From assembly GCA_944324465.1 (NCBI GenBank), contig CALUWI010000002.1, forward strand, positions 62,001-126,000: a DNA stretch of 64,000 bases. Direction: 5' to 3'. Source of the DNA: an uncultured Mucispirillum sp. Its GTDB lineage: Bacteria > Chrysiogenota > Deferribacteres > Deferribacterales > Mucispirillaceae. Positions 8,044 to 17,041 of the stretch are shown here, one piece after another. Each line of letters begins with the position of its first letter. Position 1 is the stretch's first letter. The notes beneath the pieces were generated by a model that saw only the letters and a list, made by a program, of their open reading frames with translations, was not told where the DNA came from and did not search any database. The position numbers were made by a program, and so were the translations under genes.

Positions 8044-8895
8044 TTACTTATTTTTCTCTATTACAGCTTTAATATCAAGTGGTTTTGCATGAAAAAAAGC
8101 TGATGACACAATAACATCAGGCATAGCTTCAGCATACTCTTTTATATTGCCTTTATTGATACCGCCAGCTGCAAGAATAAGCATTTTTGGATTTATACTG
8201 TTTCTTTCCTTTACAATACTTTTTATTTCATCAGGGCTTAATTTATCAAGCTGCAGACCGTCAATAAAATCATAATGAAGTGCTTTTAAACTGTCCTGCA
8301 TATTTTCTGTTTCTAATATTATCTTTTTTTCCACCATTTTATGATTTGATGATTTGATTACTTTTTCTAAATTATCAAGTCCGCCGATAAATTCTAAATG
8401 CTGTTTAAAAATAAGCACAGTTTCTGAAAGCCCTAACCTGTGAGCAGAAACACCGCCTGCCTGAAATGCAAGTGTTACAAGCTGCCTTGAAAGGGGCATA
8501 GATTTCCTTGTAGCTGCAAGCACTATGTTTTGATTTACTGAATGAGCAGCATCCACCATTTCTCTGCAAAGAGTTGCAATACCTGAAAGATATTCTAATG
8601 TATTTAAAGATACTTTCCAGCCAGTATGCAGTGCAGCAGCATTTCCTTTTGCCTGTAAAATTAAGCTCCCTGCAGAAAGTTTTTCTCCATCTTTCACTTC
8701 TGATAATATTTCACATCCTAATTTTCTGAAAATTTTTCCTGCTAATCCTGCTCCAGCAATTACACCTTCACTTCTTGTATAAAAAGAAATAGCACCCTTT
8801 TCATTACCAATGCCAAGCATTTCTGTAGTAATATCAGAATAAGGCACATCTTCCTTTATTATTTTATCTATTATTTCATCAGTAATATATACCAT
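8044..8895 (-). CDS. modD: ModD-like quinolinate phosphoribosyltransferase family protein
   Basis: Member of the nicotinate-nucleotide pyrophosphorylase (NadC) fold. EDVPYSDITTEMLGIG, GWKVSLNTLEYLSGIAT, ATRKSMP and AHRLGLSETVLIFKQH follow the ModD subfamily; NadC would show RKTTPGLR and GGGxNHR. ModD proteins occur with molybdate transport genes, with an undefined molybdenum role. No mod genes are visible here, so the function is open. ATG at 8895 (GGGG six bases upstream, and family members begin MxYISDE) is preferred to the ATG at 8949, which lacks a ribosome site and adds 18 atypical residues. NadC activity cannot be excluded. Confidence 0.75.
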   Translation of the reverse strand: MVYITDEIIDKIIKEDVPYSDITTEMLGIGNEKGAISFYTRSEGVIAGAGLAGKIFRKLGCEILSEVKDGEKLSAGSLILQAKGNAAALHTGWKVSLNTLEYLSGIATLCREMVDAAHSVNQNIVLAATRKSMPLSRQLVTLAFQAGGVSAHRLGLSETVLIFKQHLEFIGGLDNLEKVIKSSNHKMVEKKIILETENMQDSLKALHYDFIDGLQLDKLSPDEIKSIVKERNSINPKMLILAAGGINKGNIKEYAEAMPDVIVSSAFFHAKPLDIKAVIEKNK

Positions 8896-8986
8896 ATTAT
8901 GCCCCATGTATGCTTTACAGCTATAAAATTTATATGTTTTTACAATCATATATAAAAATATCTAATAATTCAATTAAGAAAAAATA

Positions 8987-9003
8987 ATATTATCCGATAA
9001 TAT
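8987..9003. promoter_or_regulatory. 17-base palindrome just upstream of small gene
   Basis: ATATTATC-C-GATAATAT is a perfect 8-1-8 palindrome ending four bases before the Shine-Dalgarno of the 9021 gene. It may be an operator or contain the -10 element (TATAAT-like). Short AT-rich palindromes are common in such DNA, so the call is tentative. Confidence 0.35.
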
Positions 9004-9020
9004 GTATGGAGGATGATACT

Positions 9021-9254
9021 ATGAGTAATTTGGCACAACATTTGCAAGACAGTCTTCATGATGAAAACATTATGGAGCGAGCTATGAATGAGATTATGAG
9101 AAAAGAATATAATATTTCAAATGATATTGAAATCTCTTATACACTTATTAATACAGCACAACAGACACTTTCTGATTTAGATAAATCTATTGATGAACTT
9201 TCTATGCTTGTAGAAAATCTTCGTCATCAGTCATTAAAATTAAATAAAGATTAA
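9021..9254 (+). CDS. Small hypothetical helical protein
   Basis: 77 residues, unrecognised. The ATG at 9021 is used because GGAGG (9009-9013) lies seven bases upstream; the ORF could be extended to 9006, but that ATG overlaps the ribosome site. Sequence is acidic and heptad-rich in its second half (LDKSIDELSMLVENLRHQS), so a short coiled coil is likely. No signal peptide or membrane segment. Monocistronic: a palindrome precedes it and a hairpin follows at once. Confidence 0.65.
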   Translation: MSNLAQHLQDSLHDENIMERAMNEIMRKEYNISNDIEISYTLINTAQQTLSDLDKSIDELSMLVENLRHQSLKLNKD

Positions 9255-9255
9255 T

Positions 9256-9281
9256 ATGCAGGCAGAAAATTTTGCCTGCAT
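9256..9281 (+). terminator. Strong hairpin after small gene
   Basis: ATGCAGGCA (9256-9264) pairs perfectly with TGCCTGCAT (9273-9281) around an eight-base loop, one base after the stop of the 9021 gene. No U-run follows, so it may be an RNA-stabilising or weak terminator hairpin. Confidence 0.55.
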
Positions 9282-9425
9282 AAATCAATATTATTATATT
9301 CATTCAGCTTTCTTTCATCAGACAAAGATATATAATCTTAATAAATCCTTTAATCTAGTTTTTTATTTACTTTTTATCAGCTTTATTATAAAAATAATTA
9401 ATAAATTTATACGGTATGGTGTATT

Positions 9426-10322
9426 ATGGCGCTCAGCAAAAAGAAAATAATTATATTTGTAGTATCATTTTTAGCTTTTTTAATAATCATTGCCCCTATA
9501 GCTGCATATTTTATTGCTAATGCTAATGCAAAATCAAAAGTTGCTGAATTTACAAAATCTATGCAGGGTACATGCTCTATTCAATATGGCGGGGTTTCAT
9601 ATAATATACTAAACAGACACTTAAAAATATCAGACATTCTTATTTCATGCTATGATGAAAAAGCTCTTTTTATTAAAGAAGCAGAATTTAATCATATAGT
9701 TTCAGGTAAACCTTTGCCATTAAATGTGCAGGCAGATTTAAAAGGCGGTACAGCCTATACTACTGCTAAAGTATTTAAACAGTACGGTGAATATGCTTCT
9801 AAATTAGGTTATGATAATATAAACTTTCAGGGCCGCATTACATATACATTAGGCAGAGTATCTAAAGAGTTTAAAATAGTAACATTAAATATTAATGCTG
9901 ATAATATTGGACTTTTCCAAGGGCAGATGAAAGTGCCAAATGTTTATGATAATGACACAAAAGTTATATATAACAATATATTCAACAGCAGACCGGCATC
10001 ATTTACCCTTGATTTTAGTGATAAAGGATTAAAAAACACTGTAATATCAAAATTTATGCAGATTGCTGAGCTTGATAATAATACAATTAATGATAAAATA
10101 AAAAATGCTGTTTATAAAAGAGCAGTAGATGAAGATAACAGAACGAAAGAAAACTATAACCAGCTTGAAAAATTTCTTTTAAGCGGTAGTACTATATCTA
10201 TGAGTCTATTAGAAAATGATAATAAATCATTATCTGAAACTATTAACTCTTTTGATATTACAGGCTATAGAAAAATGCTTAACTCTATAAAAAATGCAGA
10301 AGTAGAGTTAGTAACAAAATAA
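9426..10322 (+). CDS. Hypothetical membrane-anchored periplasmic protein
   Basis: 298 residues, family not recognised. Residues 8-32 form one hydrophobic segment after a basic MALSKKK start, so the protein is probably anchored in the inner membrane by its N-terminus with about 265 residues in the periplasm. The mature part alternates beta-rich stretches (SIQYGGVSYNILNRHLKISD, ADLKGGTAYTTAK) and ends in helical sequence. The pattern of a single membrane segment followed by lipid-transfer-like beta repeats is reminiscent of small AsmA/DUF945-like proteins, but no signature is clear. Ribosome site is weak. A good terminator follows. Confidence 0.7.
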   Translation: MALSKKKIIIFVVSFLAFLIIIAPIAAYFIANANAKSKVAEFTKSMQGTCSIQYGGVSYNILNRHLKISDILISCYDEKALFIKEAEFNHIVSGKPLPLNVQADLKGGTAYTTAKVFKQYGEYASKLGYDNINFQGRITYTLGRVSKEFKIVTLNINADNIGLFQGQMKVPNVYDNDTKVIYNNIFNSRPASFTLDFSDKGLKNTVISKFMQIAELDNNTINDKIKNAVYKRAVDEDNRTKENYNQLEKFLLSGSTISMSLLENDNKSLSETINSFDITGYRKMLNSIKNAEVELVTK

Positions 10323-10343
10323 ATATATAAATACTTTATTTAT

Positions 10344-10377
10344 AACTGCACTTAATCACTTAGGTGCAGTTTTTTAT
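10344..10377 (+). terminator. Rho-independent terminator
   Basis: AACTGCACTTA (10344-10354) pairs with TAGGTGCAGTT (10361-10371) with one wobble, followed by TTTTTATT. Confidence 0.8.
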
Positions 10378-10571
10378 TAAAAAATATATTATTATATTCT
10401 GCTTTATTATACTGCATAATCTTCATACAAAAGTTTATAAAAAATCCATTCCATACCAGTCTATAAATCAAAGCTTATAGTTATAATCTAATTTATCCTT
10501 ATAAATTCTCTCTGAATATGAATACTTTTTATACATATAATACTAAAATAATTTACATAAAAAGCATAAAA

Positions 10572-10603
10572 AAAGGCTGCATACTTATAAATATGCAGCC
10601 TTT
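10572..10603 (-). terminator. Terminator of the chemoreceptor gene
   Basis: Perfect 12-base stem AAAGGCTGCATA (10572-10583) / TATGCAGCCTTT (10592-10603). On the minus strand it is followed by a T-rich run, 29 bases after the receptor's stop. Confidence 0.8.
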
Positions 10604-10631
10604 AATAACTTTTATAAACTTAATTTAAATT

Positions 10632-12599
10632 TTATGATTTAAATTGTCTTACAATATTTTTAAGCTGTTCTGCTCTTTCCTGCAGATGGCTGACAGTTAA
10701 TGCAACTTCAGATACTGCAGAGTTACTTTCTTCTACACCTGATGCTACAATCTGAGTTTTATCATCTATATCTTGAATAAGGCAGTTTTGCTCACTTACA
10801 CCCATAACTACATTATTTGTGTTGCTTACTGCTCTATCCACACCATTTACTACATGCTCAAAAGCTCTTGATGTTTCTTCAATAACTTCAACACCATGAA
10901 CAACAGCTTCGCCAGATGCTTTCATTTCATGAGATGCTTTTTCTGATTCCTGCTGCAGTGTAGTAATAATAGTTTCTATCTCACTTGTTGCTTTAGTAGT
11001 TCTTTCTGCCAGTTTCCTTACTTCATCTGCAACAACTGCAAACCCTCTGCCTGCTTCCCCAGCTCTTGCTGCTTCAATTGCTGCATTCAGTGCTAAAAGG
11101 TTTGTTTGGTTTGCTATATCATTAATAACTACTAATATTTCACCAATCTGTTTAGAGCTTTCAGAAAGTTCATCAATTGTTCTTGAAAGATTATCTGATT
11201 TTTCATGTATTTCCATAATAGAATTTTTTACAACTGCAAGCTGTTCCTGCCCATGATTTGTCTGTTCTGAAGATTCGTGCATAATATCAAGAACTTCTGA
11301 AAGATTAGTAGAAGATTCATTTGATGACTGGCTGATAGTCTGCATATCACTTACTATGCTGGAAATCTGTTCAGCCTGCGAATTAAATGTAGTAGCCAGT
11401 TCTTCCATAGTTGCTGCAAGCTGATTGTTACCACTTGCCACATCATCTGCTGACTCTTTTACTTCCTAAACTATCTGCTGAACATTAGCAATAAATCTGT
11501 TAAAGTTTTCTGCCAGTTCATGAAGTTCATCTTTATGTGCTACTTTAATGCGGACAGTTAAGTCCCCTTCGCCAGATGTTAAATTACCCACACTTTCTAT
11601 AAATCTGCGTAATTCTCTTATTACACTAATTTGCAGGTAAACAATGCCAAATACTGCAACAGCTACCATAATTAAGAAAAATACAACCATTACTACATTT
11701 GCCTGCTGCAGAGCAACATTTACTTTTCTAGCTTCTCTTTCAACACTACCTGTTATATAGCCGCCAAATTTAGTATTTTCATCTCTAGCAAGTGCTGCAT
11801 AAGTGAAACGGTTTTTCTCAACTTCAACAATCTCTGTATAAAGTTTTATAATTTCGCCAATGTTTTTATTCGCACTGTTAAAACCTTTTTCTATGTTATC
11901 TACTTCTGTTACAAAAACTCTTGGTCTTTCAATAGTCTGCAAATATCCAAGATTTCTTCTTAAATCGTCATCTACAGATGTAATATTTTTCATTAAAGAA
12001 AGGTTTCTTGTAAGAATAATCTCTTTAATGCTGCTTTTTACATCTAATGTAATAGAGTTAATATTATTTAATGAACTGATTGCATCAAGATATTCTTCAT
12101 TATTATTAACAGCTTCAAGAGCTTTCTCCACTGATTTTACCATATTATCAGTATCTTTATTAAAGTTTTCTTCAAAAACTGATGCCTGTTTTAAAAGCTG
12201 TGTATTTCTATCTACAATTGTTAAATAATCAAGCATATCTTTTTTATACTGAGCAAATTCGGCAACCGTTTTAGGTGAATGGTTTTTTGTTTTAGGAAGG
12301 TTTACATATTTTTCATATGTATCTAAGTCTTTTTTAATCTCATCTATTAATTTATATATAGTATCATATCTTTCTTGAGTCGCCATCATTGTATAACCTA
12401 GTATGGTATACTGAAGATACATATTGTCAAAATTAATACGAGACATTACAGTGTTTGCCTGAGCTAAGTCTGTGGCAACTACTTCTGCTCCATTGGCAGA
12501 TTTTGTGATTGTATATACAGCATATACTCCATTTATAAAGGAAAATACTAGTATACCTGCAATAGATAAAAATATTTTTTGTGCAATAGTTAGGTTCAT
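10632..12599 (-). pseudogene. Methyl-accepting chemotaxis receptor interrupted by in-frame TAG
   Basis: From the ATG at 12599 (GGGGGTG upstream) the frame encodes an N-terminal membrane segment (about residues 10-30), a long helical periplasmic sensor of four-helix-bundle type, a second membrane segment (about 290-315) and a HAMP domain ending NRFIANVQQIV. TAG at 11466-11468 then stops it. The same frame continues without indel through [22 protein letters not shown] and a complete signalling domain with the hairpin-tip region [20 protein letters not shown], ending [12 protein letters not shown] at 10632. The intact paralogue at 36706 has Val at this place. About 655 codons in all. Either a nonsense mutant, a read-through case, or a sequence error. 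Confidence 0.85.
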
Positions 12600-12646
12600 A
12601 TTACACACCCCCGAGATAATGTGACATTAATAATATTACTAACTCA

Positions 12647-12674
12647 ATTATAACCACATTTTATATAAATGCAA
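12647..12674 (-). promoter_or_regulatory. Sigma-70-type promoter of the interrupted chemoreceptor
   Basis: On the minus strand TTGCAT (12669-12674) and TATAAT (12647-12652) are 16 bases apart and end about 48 bases before the ATG at 12599. No sigma-28 flagellar consensus seen. Confidence 0.55.
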
Positions 12675-12731
12675 GTAAATAATCACTATATATATAAATT
12701 TGTTATATGCTTTTATAACGAAGTTATACAG

Positions 12732-13040
12732 TTATACAGTCATGTCAAATCTTCTGGCAGCCTGAGCCATAACAGAATAAGCACTGCCTATTTTTAATGA
12801 TTTATGATAAGTAAGATTAGGCTCTGGCGACCATTTGCCGTTTTTATTAAGTCTGTTAATAGCAGCTAATGTTTCAGATTCCATTTCTATTCTTTTATTT
12901 TGTGCCATTTGAGAAAGTTTAAGACTTTCACCAAAATAATCTCTGCGTGCTTTTGCTACTGCTAAATTTTTATTAACATAATCTCTTGGACGAGGGTCAG
13001 TTGTAATGACGGCTCTAAGCCCGATTGTTTCGATACTCAT
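12732..13040 (-). CDS. Hypothetical small basic protein
   Basis: 102 residues, unrecognised. ATG preceded by AGGAGCG at good distance. No signal peptide and no hydrophobic segment; the sequence is basic and helical (KNLAVAKARRDYFGESLKLSQMAQNKRIEMESETLAAINRLNK), so a cytosolic protein, perhaps nucleic-acid- or partner-binding. It stands alone between a chemoreceptor and a divergent ankyrin gene. Regular codon use and a good ribosome site support it as a real gene. Confidence 0.65.
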   Translation of the reverse strand: MSIETIGLRAVITTDPRPRDYVNKNLAVAKARRDYFGESLKLSQMAQNKRIEMESETLAAINRLNKNGKWSPEPNLTYHKSLKIGSAYSVMAQAARRFDMTV

Positions 13041-13291
13041 ATTTCGCTCCTAATATGATATAAATAAATTAAATATAGACATAAATATACCGCCGTTTTT
13101 CAGCTGATATATAATATTTTTTATAAGATAATCTTCGCGCAAAAATCACCTTATATATAGTAATGTATATTAAATATTATTTTTATACAAGTAATTCTTG
13201 AATTTTACATAAGATTTTACTAAAATTAGTTAACTTTATATAATGGCATATTTCTTGCTTTACTATATTTATATTATTCAGTAAGGAGCTT

Positions 13292-15289
13292 ATGAGCATG
13301 CGCAGAATATTAATTATACTTACAATAATTTTAACAGCATTAGGCTGTGCCAATAAAAACAATATATTTAAAGACCCTTCTACTCAAAAAGGTGCATCTA
13401 AAGAAACTTTTTTATATAAAATAAATAAAAAAGAAGTAAATCTGCCTGTTTTTTTCAGACTTCCGCAGGATAAGAAAAACATTTCATTAACCTTTGAAAA
13501 AATCGGCTCGTCTTCTGTTCCAGTAATACTGAATAACGATATTAACGGCTGGAATGCTTTCAGCAGCAAGCCTCTTTCTTCTAATGGTGCTGATTTTGGT
13601 ATTATTATTGATTTTGCAGGCGGCGGTGTATATGAGATGCCGCATGATGATGTAAGAACATACTTAAGCAAATTTGCTCCACAGGATGCATTTATATTAA
13701 AAGAGCTTCTTCCTGGAAAAAATAATAAAGGCTTTACCAAAATGATAGCTGTTGATGCCTCAGCATTATATAATAAGGAAGAATTAAACCACCTTGTATT
13801 ACTTAATGACTTAGATTTAGCAAACCAGTCACAGAATATGTATTCTTTTCAACCAGAAATAAAAGATACTCCAAAAGTTGAAGGGGATAAAACATTTAAT
13901 AAAATCAATAAAAATGCTGTTGTTTTAGACAGACCATTAATAACTGCTGCTACAAACGGCCAGTACGACAGGCTTTTAAAACTTTTAGATAATAATGCAA
14001 ATATTAATGAATTAAATCCTGAAACTTTAGATAATGCATTAATTGCAGCTATTGGCAACGGTGATGAAGATATTGCAAATCTTTTACTTGATAAAGGAAT
14101 TAATGCAAAACATAAAAATAAAAACAACCAGTCTGCACTGCATATTGCTTCAAACTATGGACTTTATGATACAGTAAACAGACTTTTAAAAGCAGGACTT
14201 CCTGTAAATGACAGAGATAACGGGGGAAATACTCCATTAATGTATGCAGCAGCCTCACCTAATACTTATGTTACAGACTTATTAATAGATAATGGTGCAA
14301 AATTAGAAGACAGAAACAGTGACGGCGAAACACCTCTTTTAATAGCTGCAAGAACAGGTAACACAAAAACAGTTGAAAATTTAATAAAAAAAGGTGCAAA
14401 TCCTGCAGTTGTTGATAATAAAGGTGATGGTGCAGTTATGAAAGCAGCTGTAGAAAGCAATAAATATACTCTGCAAAATCTTTTATCAAAAGGCTTAAAC
14501 CCTGATGTAAAAAACAGAAAAGGCTACACACCGCTTATGATGACAGTACAGCAGGGAAATACAGATATTACTAATGATTTAATAAAAGCAGGTGCTGATA
14601 TTAATGCAAAAGACCCTATGGGAAATACTCCTCTTATGACTGCCACTTTATCAGGGGATACTCCAATGGTAAGGGAACTTTTAAAACATAAACCAGATAT
14701 TCAAATAAAAAATAAAGAAGATAAAAATGCTTTTGATTTAGCCCGCGATAACGGATTTGCTCAGCTTCAAAGAATATTAGGGCAGAATATGAAAACATTT
14801 GATGATGCATCTATTGCATTATTTGACAAAGCTGCAAAAAATGATACAGATGGTGCAGTTAATGCAATTAAAATGGGTGCAAATCCAAATGCAAGGGATA
14901 AAAATACAGGCAACACTCCACTTTTTACTGCTGTTGCAAATAATTACCTTTACTTAACACAAAGCCTGATTGCAAATGGTGCAGATGTAAATATTAGAAA
15001 TAACCTTGGAAATATTCCATTAATTATTGCTGTTACTTCTGCAGATGCAGCAATGGTAGATACATTATTAAAAGCAAAATCAGAAGTTAATGCTGCAAAT
15101 AAAAACGGCGATACTGCTCTTATATGGGCCACTAAATTAAAAAATATTGATATGGTTCGCCTGCTTTTAACTGCTGGAGCTGACCCTAACAAAAAAAATA
15201 ATGACGGTGTTTCTCCTTATTTAATAGCATATAACGAAGGCTCTGATGATATTTTAGGACTTTTACAGGCTGCAGGCGGCTATAAATAA
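13292..15289 (+). CDS. Ankyrin-repeat lipoprotein
   Basis: 665 residues. Lipoprotein signal peptide with lipobox LTALGC near residue 20. A beta-rich N-terminal part (about 30-200) has no recognised family; from about residue 210 to the end there are about a dozen ankyrin repeats (for example GNTPLMYAAA, GETPLLIAARTGN, GYTPLMMTVQQGN, GDTALIWATKLKN). A less regular segment near 490-520 divides them into two blocks. Ankyrin arrays mediate protein binding; here it would be displayed from a membrane in the envelope. The Shine-Dalgarno AAGGAG is only three bases from ATG 13292 and nine from ATG 13298, so the start may be 13298. Confidence 0.85.
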   Translation: MSMRRILIILTIILTALGCANKNNIFKDPSTQKGASKETFLYKINKKEVNLPVFFRLPQDKKNISLTFEKIGSSSVPVILNNDINGWNAFSSKPLSSNGADFGIIIDFAGGGVYEMPHDDVRTYLSKFAPQDAFILKELLPGKNNKGFTKMIAVDASALYNKEELNHLVLLNDLDLANQSQNMYSFQPEIKDTPKVEGDKTFNKINKNAVVLDRPLITAATNGQYDRLLKLLDNNANINELNPETLDNALIAAIGNGDEDIANLLLDKGINAKHKNKNNQSALHIASNYGLYDTVNRLLKAGLPVNDRDNGGNTPLMYAAASPNTYVTDLLIDNGAKLEDRNSDGETPLLIAARTGNTKTVENLIKKGANPAVVDNKGDGAVMKAAVESNKYTLQNLLSKGLNPDVKNRKGYTPLMMTVQQGNTDITNDLIKAGADINAKDPMGNTPLMTATLSGDTPMVRELLKHKPDIQIKNKEDKNAFDLARDNGFAQLQRILGQNMKTFDDASIALFDKAAKNDTDGAVNAIKMGANPNARDKNTGNTPLFTAVANNYLYLTQSLIANGADVNIRNNLGNIPLIIAVTSADAAMVDTLLKAKSEVNAANKNGDTALIWATKLKNIDMVRLLLTAGADPNKKNNDGVSPYLIAYNEGSDDILGLLQAAGGYK

Positions 15290-15314
15290 AAAAGTATTAT
15301 AATAATGTCAAATT

Positions 15315-15344
15315 GTTCTGCTCATATATATTTTTGAGCAGAAC
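15315..15344 (+). terminator. Hairpin after ankyrin gene
   Basis: GTTCTGCTCA (15315-15324) pairs perfectly with TGAGCAGAAC (15335-15344); no immediate U-run, so termination is likely but not certain. Confidence 0.55.
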
Positions 15345-15493
15345 ATCTGTTCTAAATACATTTTTTATTCCTTTATTATCAACATATTATATCCTGTAAC
15401 TTTATTTTTTTTCATTTACTTTATATTTTTATGATTACAAATTAAAAAACTTATGCTATATATTCAACATACATACAAAAGGAGCATTTTCCA

Positions 15494-15907
15494 TTGTTTA
15501 GGGGATTATTTAATTTCAGAACAAAACGGCTTGGGCATATTCCAATCAAAACAAAAATGTGCGTTTTTCCACTTATTTCTTATGACGATAAAACAGAAAC
15601 TCTGGACTATGGCCAGTGTTTTACTATTGATGTTGTAAGTATGTCTGTAAACTCTATGACTGTTCGCCACCATGATGTTCTTAAAAAAGGCAATATTTTA
15701 GAATTTAGAACTAAACACGCTCTTGAAGATAAAGAATGTCTTAAATGCATGAGCTTTAAATCGCTGCCAGAAACACCATCATTCAGCTCCTTTATTGGTA
15801 AAATAATATGGCGAAGCAACGAAGAAGCTGGTGTTAATATTATTATGATGAGAGAGCAGGATAAAGCTGCCATTTTAAAAATGATGGCAAATAAATCTAA
15901 AAAATAG
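15494..15907 (+). CDS. PilZ-like domain protein (tentative)
   Basis: 137 residues starting at TTG 15494, which lies nine bases after AAGGAG; no better ATG fits. The predicted fold is beta-rich with a two-part arrangement like PilZ proteins: an early basic motif (RTKRLGHIPIK) and later DVVSMSVNSM in the position of the D-x-S-x-x-G loop, then a hydrophilic beta-barrel tail ending GKIIWRSNEEAGVNI. The c-di-GMP-binding RxxxR and DxSxxG residues are imperfect, so ligand binding is doubtful. It could instead be an unrelated small beta-barrel protein. No membrane segment. Convergent with the next gene. Confidence 0.5.
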   Translation: MFRGLFNFRTKRLGHIPIKTKMCVFPLISYDDKTETLDYGQCFTIDVVSMSVNSMTVRHHDVLKKGNILEFRTKHALEDKECLKCMSFKSLPETPSFSSFIGKIIWRSNEEAGVNIIMMREQDKAAILKMMANKSKK

Positions 15908-15913
15908 CTTATC

Positions 15914-16213
15914 CTACCCTATACTTTTCATCACAAATGAAAGAATAAGCATAATAAGAAGTGTAAGCCCCATAAGTGCCGCTTTATATGATTTTTTAAA
16001 CAGATAGCCTGTTATAAAAAGCAGTGTCCATAAAAAAGGCGAAATACATACAAGCAAAGCAGAAATAAAAAACAGCTGCTCGCTTTTAACTGATATAAAC
16101 CTTACACCAAAATATTCTAATATATTTACACTAAAAGACAGCAGTATCATAAAAAGTATAAAATAAAACATATACTTCATACAAAGTGCTACAATGCTTC
16201 TAACCTCAGTCAA
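15914..16213 (-). CDS. Small three-helix membrane protein, DUF1634-like, partner of TauE
   Basis: 99 residues with three hydrophobic segments (about 14-34, 45-70, 77-97). The arrangement and the central pattern LLVCISPFLWTLLFITGYLFKK resemble DUF1634 proteins, which are commonly encoded next to TauE/SafE exporters. Its start overlaps the end of the upstream tauE gene by eight bases, so the two are co-translated and probably work in the same transport process. Family assignment rests on context and topology more than on exact motifs. Confidence 0.55.
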   Translation of the reverse strand: MTEVRSIVALCMKYMFYFILFMILLSFSVNILEYFGVRFISVKSEQLFFISALLVCISPFLWTLLFITGYLFKKSYKAALMGLTLLIMLILSFVMKSIG

Positions 16214-17039
16214 GTAAATTCACTCCCTCATAAAGCATTTGAAAAGCTACTAATAAAAGCAGAGCTATCAAAAGATATGATACTTTTTTATCAGTTATTT
16301 TTGAAAAATAACGCATACTTATTGCTGTGCCTGCATATATGCCTAGTATTATGGAGCATACCACTTTTACATCAACATATCCTGCCTGCATATATACAAT
16401 ACTGCCTGCTGCTGCAGTAAAGCCAATAATAAAAGAGCTTGTGGCAGTTGCAGCTTTTATTGGAATATCTGAAATCAAGTTCATTCCAGGTATAATCATT
16501 GCACCGCCGCCTGCACCGCTGAGCCCTGAAAATACCCCTGAAAAAGCACTGAATAAAAAGTTATAGCCTGTTTTTACAGGGTTATATTTAACAACCTCAC
16601 CTGTTGCTTTATCCTTATATTCACCATAGAAAAAACTTTTTCTGCTTATATCTGCTCCACTGTGGTTTTTAGAGCCTTTTTTCATTTTAATATAAGTAAG
16701 GTATGCCATAATAAACTGTATAATACCAAGTATTATCATTACTGTACTTTGCGGCAGATGAACTGCAGTTTTACTGCCTATTAAAGCACCTGCTACTGAT
16801 GCAATAGATAATGCTATACCTAAATTTAAGTTTGCAGTGCCTGTTTTTAAATATACTGCTGATGTAGACATACTGTTTGCAGTAATAACTACTAAAGATA
16901 CTGCAATTGCATTATGCACTGGCATATCAAATAAAAATGTAAGAACAGGCACCATAACTATACCGCCGCCTATTCCTAAAATAGCCCCTAATATACCAAC
17001 AATAACTCCAAGCAGCAGTAAAAGAAGTATTGTAATCAT
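16206..17039 (-). CDS. TauE/SafE-family anion exporter
   Basis: 277-residue inner-membrane protein with eight or so predicted helices. The two family repeats are visible: GAILGIGGGIVMVPVLTF near the start and GVFSGLSGAGGGAMIIPG in the second half, each with the Gly-rich motif of the TauE/SafE (DUF81) family. Members export sulfite, sulfoacetate or related organosulfur anions. A cytosolic loop at about 125-150 joins the halves. It follows pta by two bases and overlaps the DUF1634-like gene, giving an operon pta-tauE-DUF1634; pairing with phosphate acetyltransferase recalls taurine or sulfoacetaldehyde degradation (Xsc-Pta-TauE), but xsc is not present here. Confidence 0.85.
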   Translation of the reverse strand: MITILLLLLLGVIVGILGAILGIGGGIVMVPVLTFLFDMPVHNAIAVSLVVITANSMSTSAVYLKTGTANLNLGIALSIASVAGALIGSKTAVHLPQSTVMIILGIIQFIMAYLTYIKMKKGSKNHSGADISRKSFFYGEYKDKATGEVVKYNPVKTGYNFLFSAFSGVFSGLSGAGGGAMIIPGMNLISDIPIKAATATSSFIIGFTAAAGSIVYMQAGYVDVKVVCSIILGIYAGTAISMRYFSKITDKKVSYLLIALLLLVAFQMLYEGVNLLD

Positions 17040-17041
17040 TA

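Noticed and set aside
8044-8949. Plain NadC annotation
   Set aside because: RKSMP and AHRLGLSETVLIFKQH fit ModD, while NadC-type RKTTPGLR and GGxNHR motifs are absent; NadC activity remains only an alternative.
9256-9450. 64-residue ORF between the 9021 and 9426 genes
   Set aside because: It starts in a terminator-like hairpin and reads Ile/Tyr/Phe low-complexity sequence; no ribosome site.
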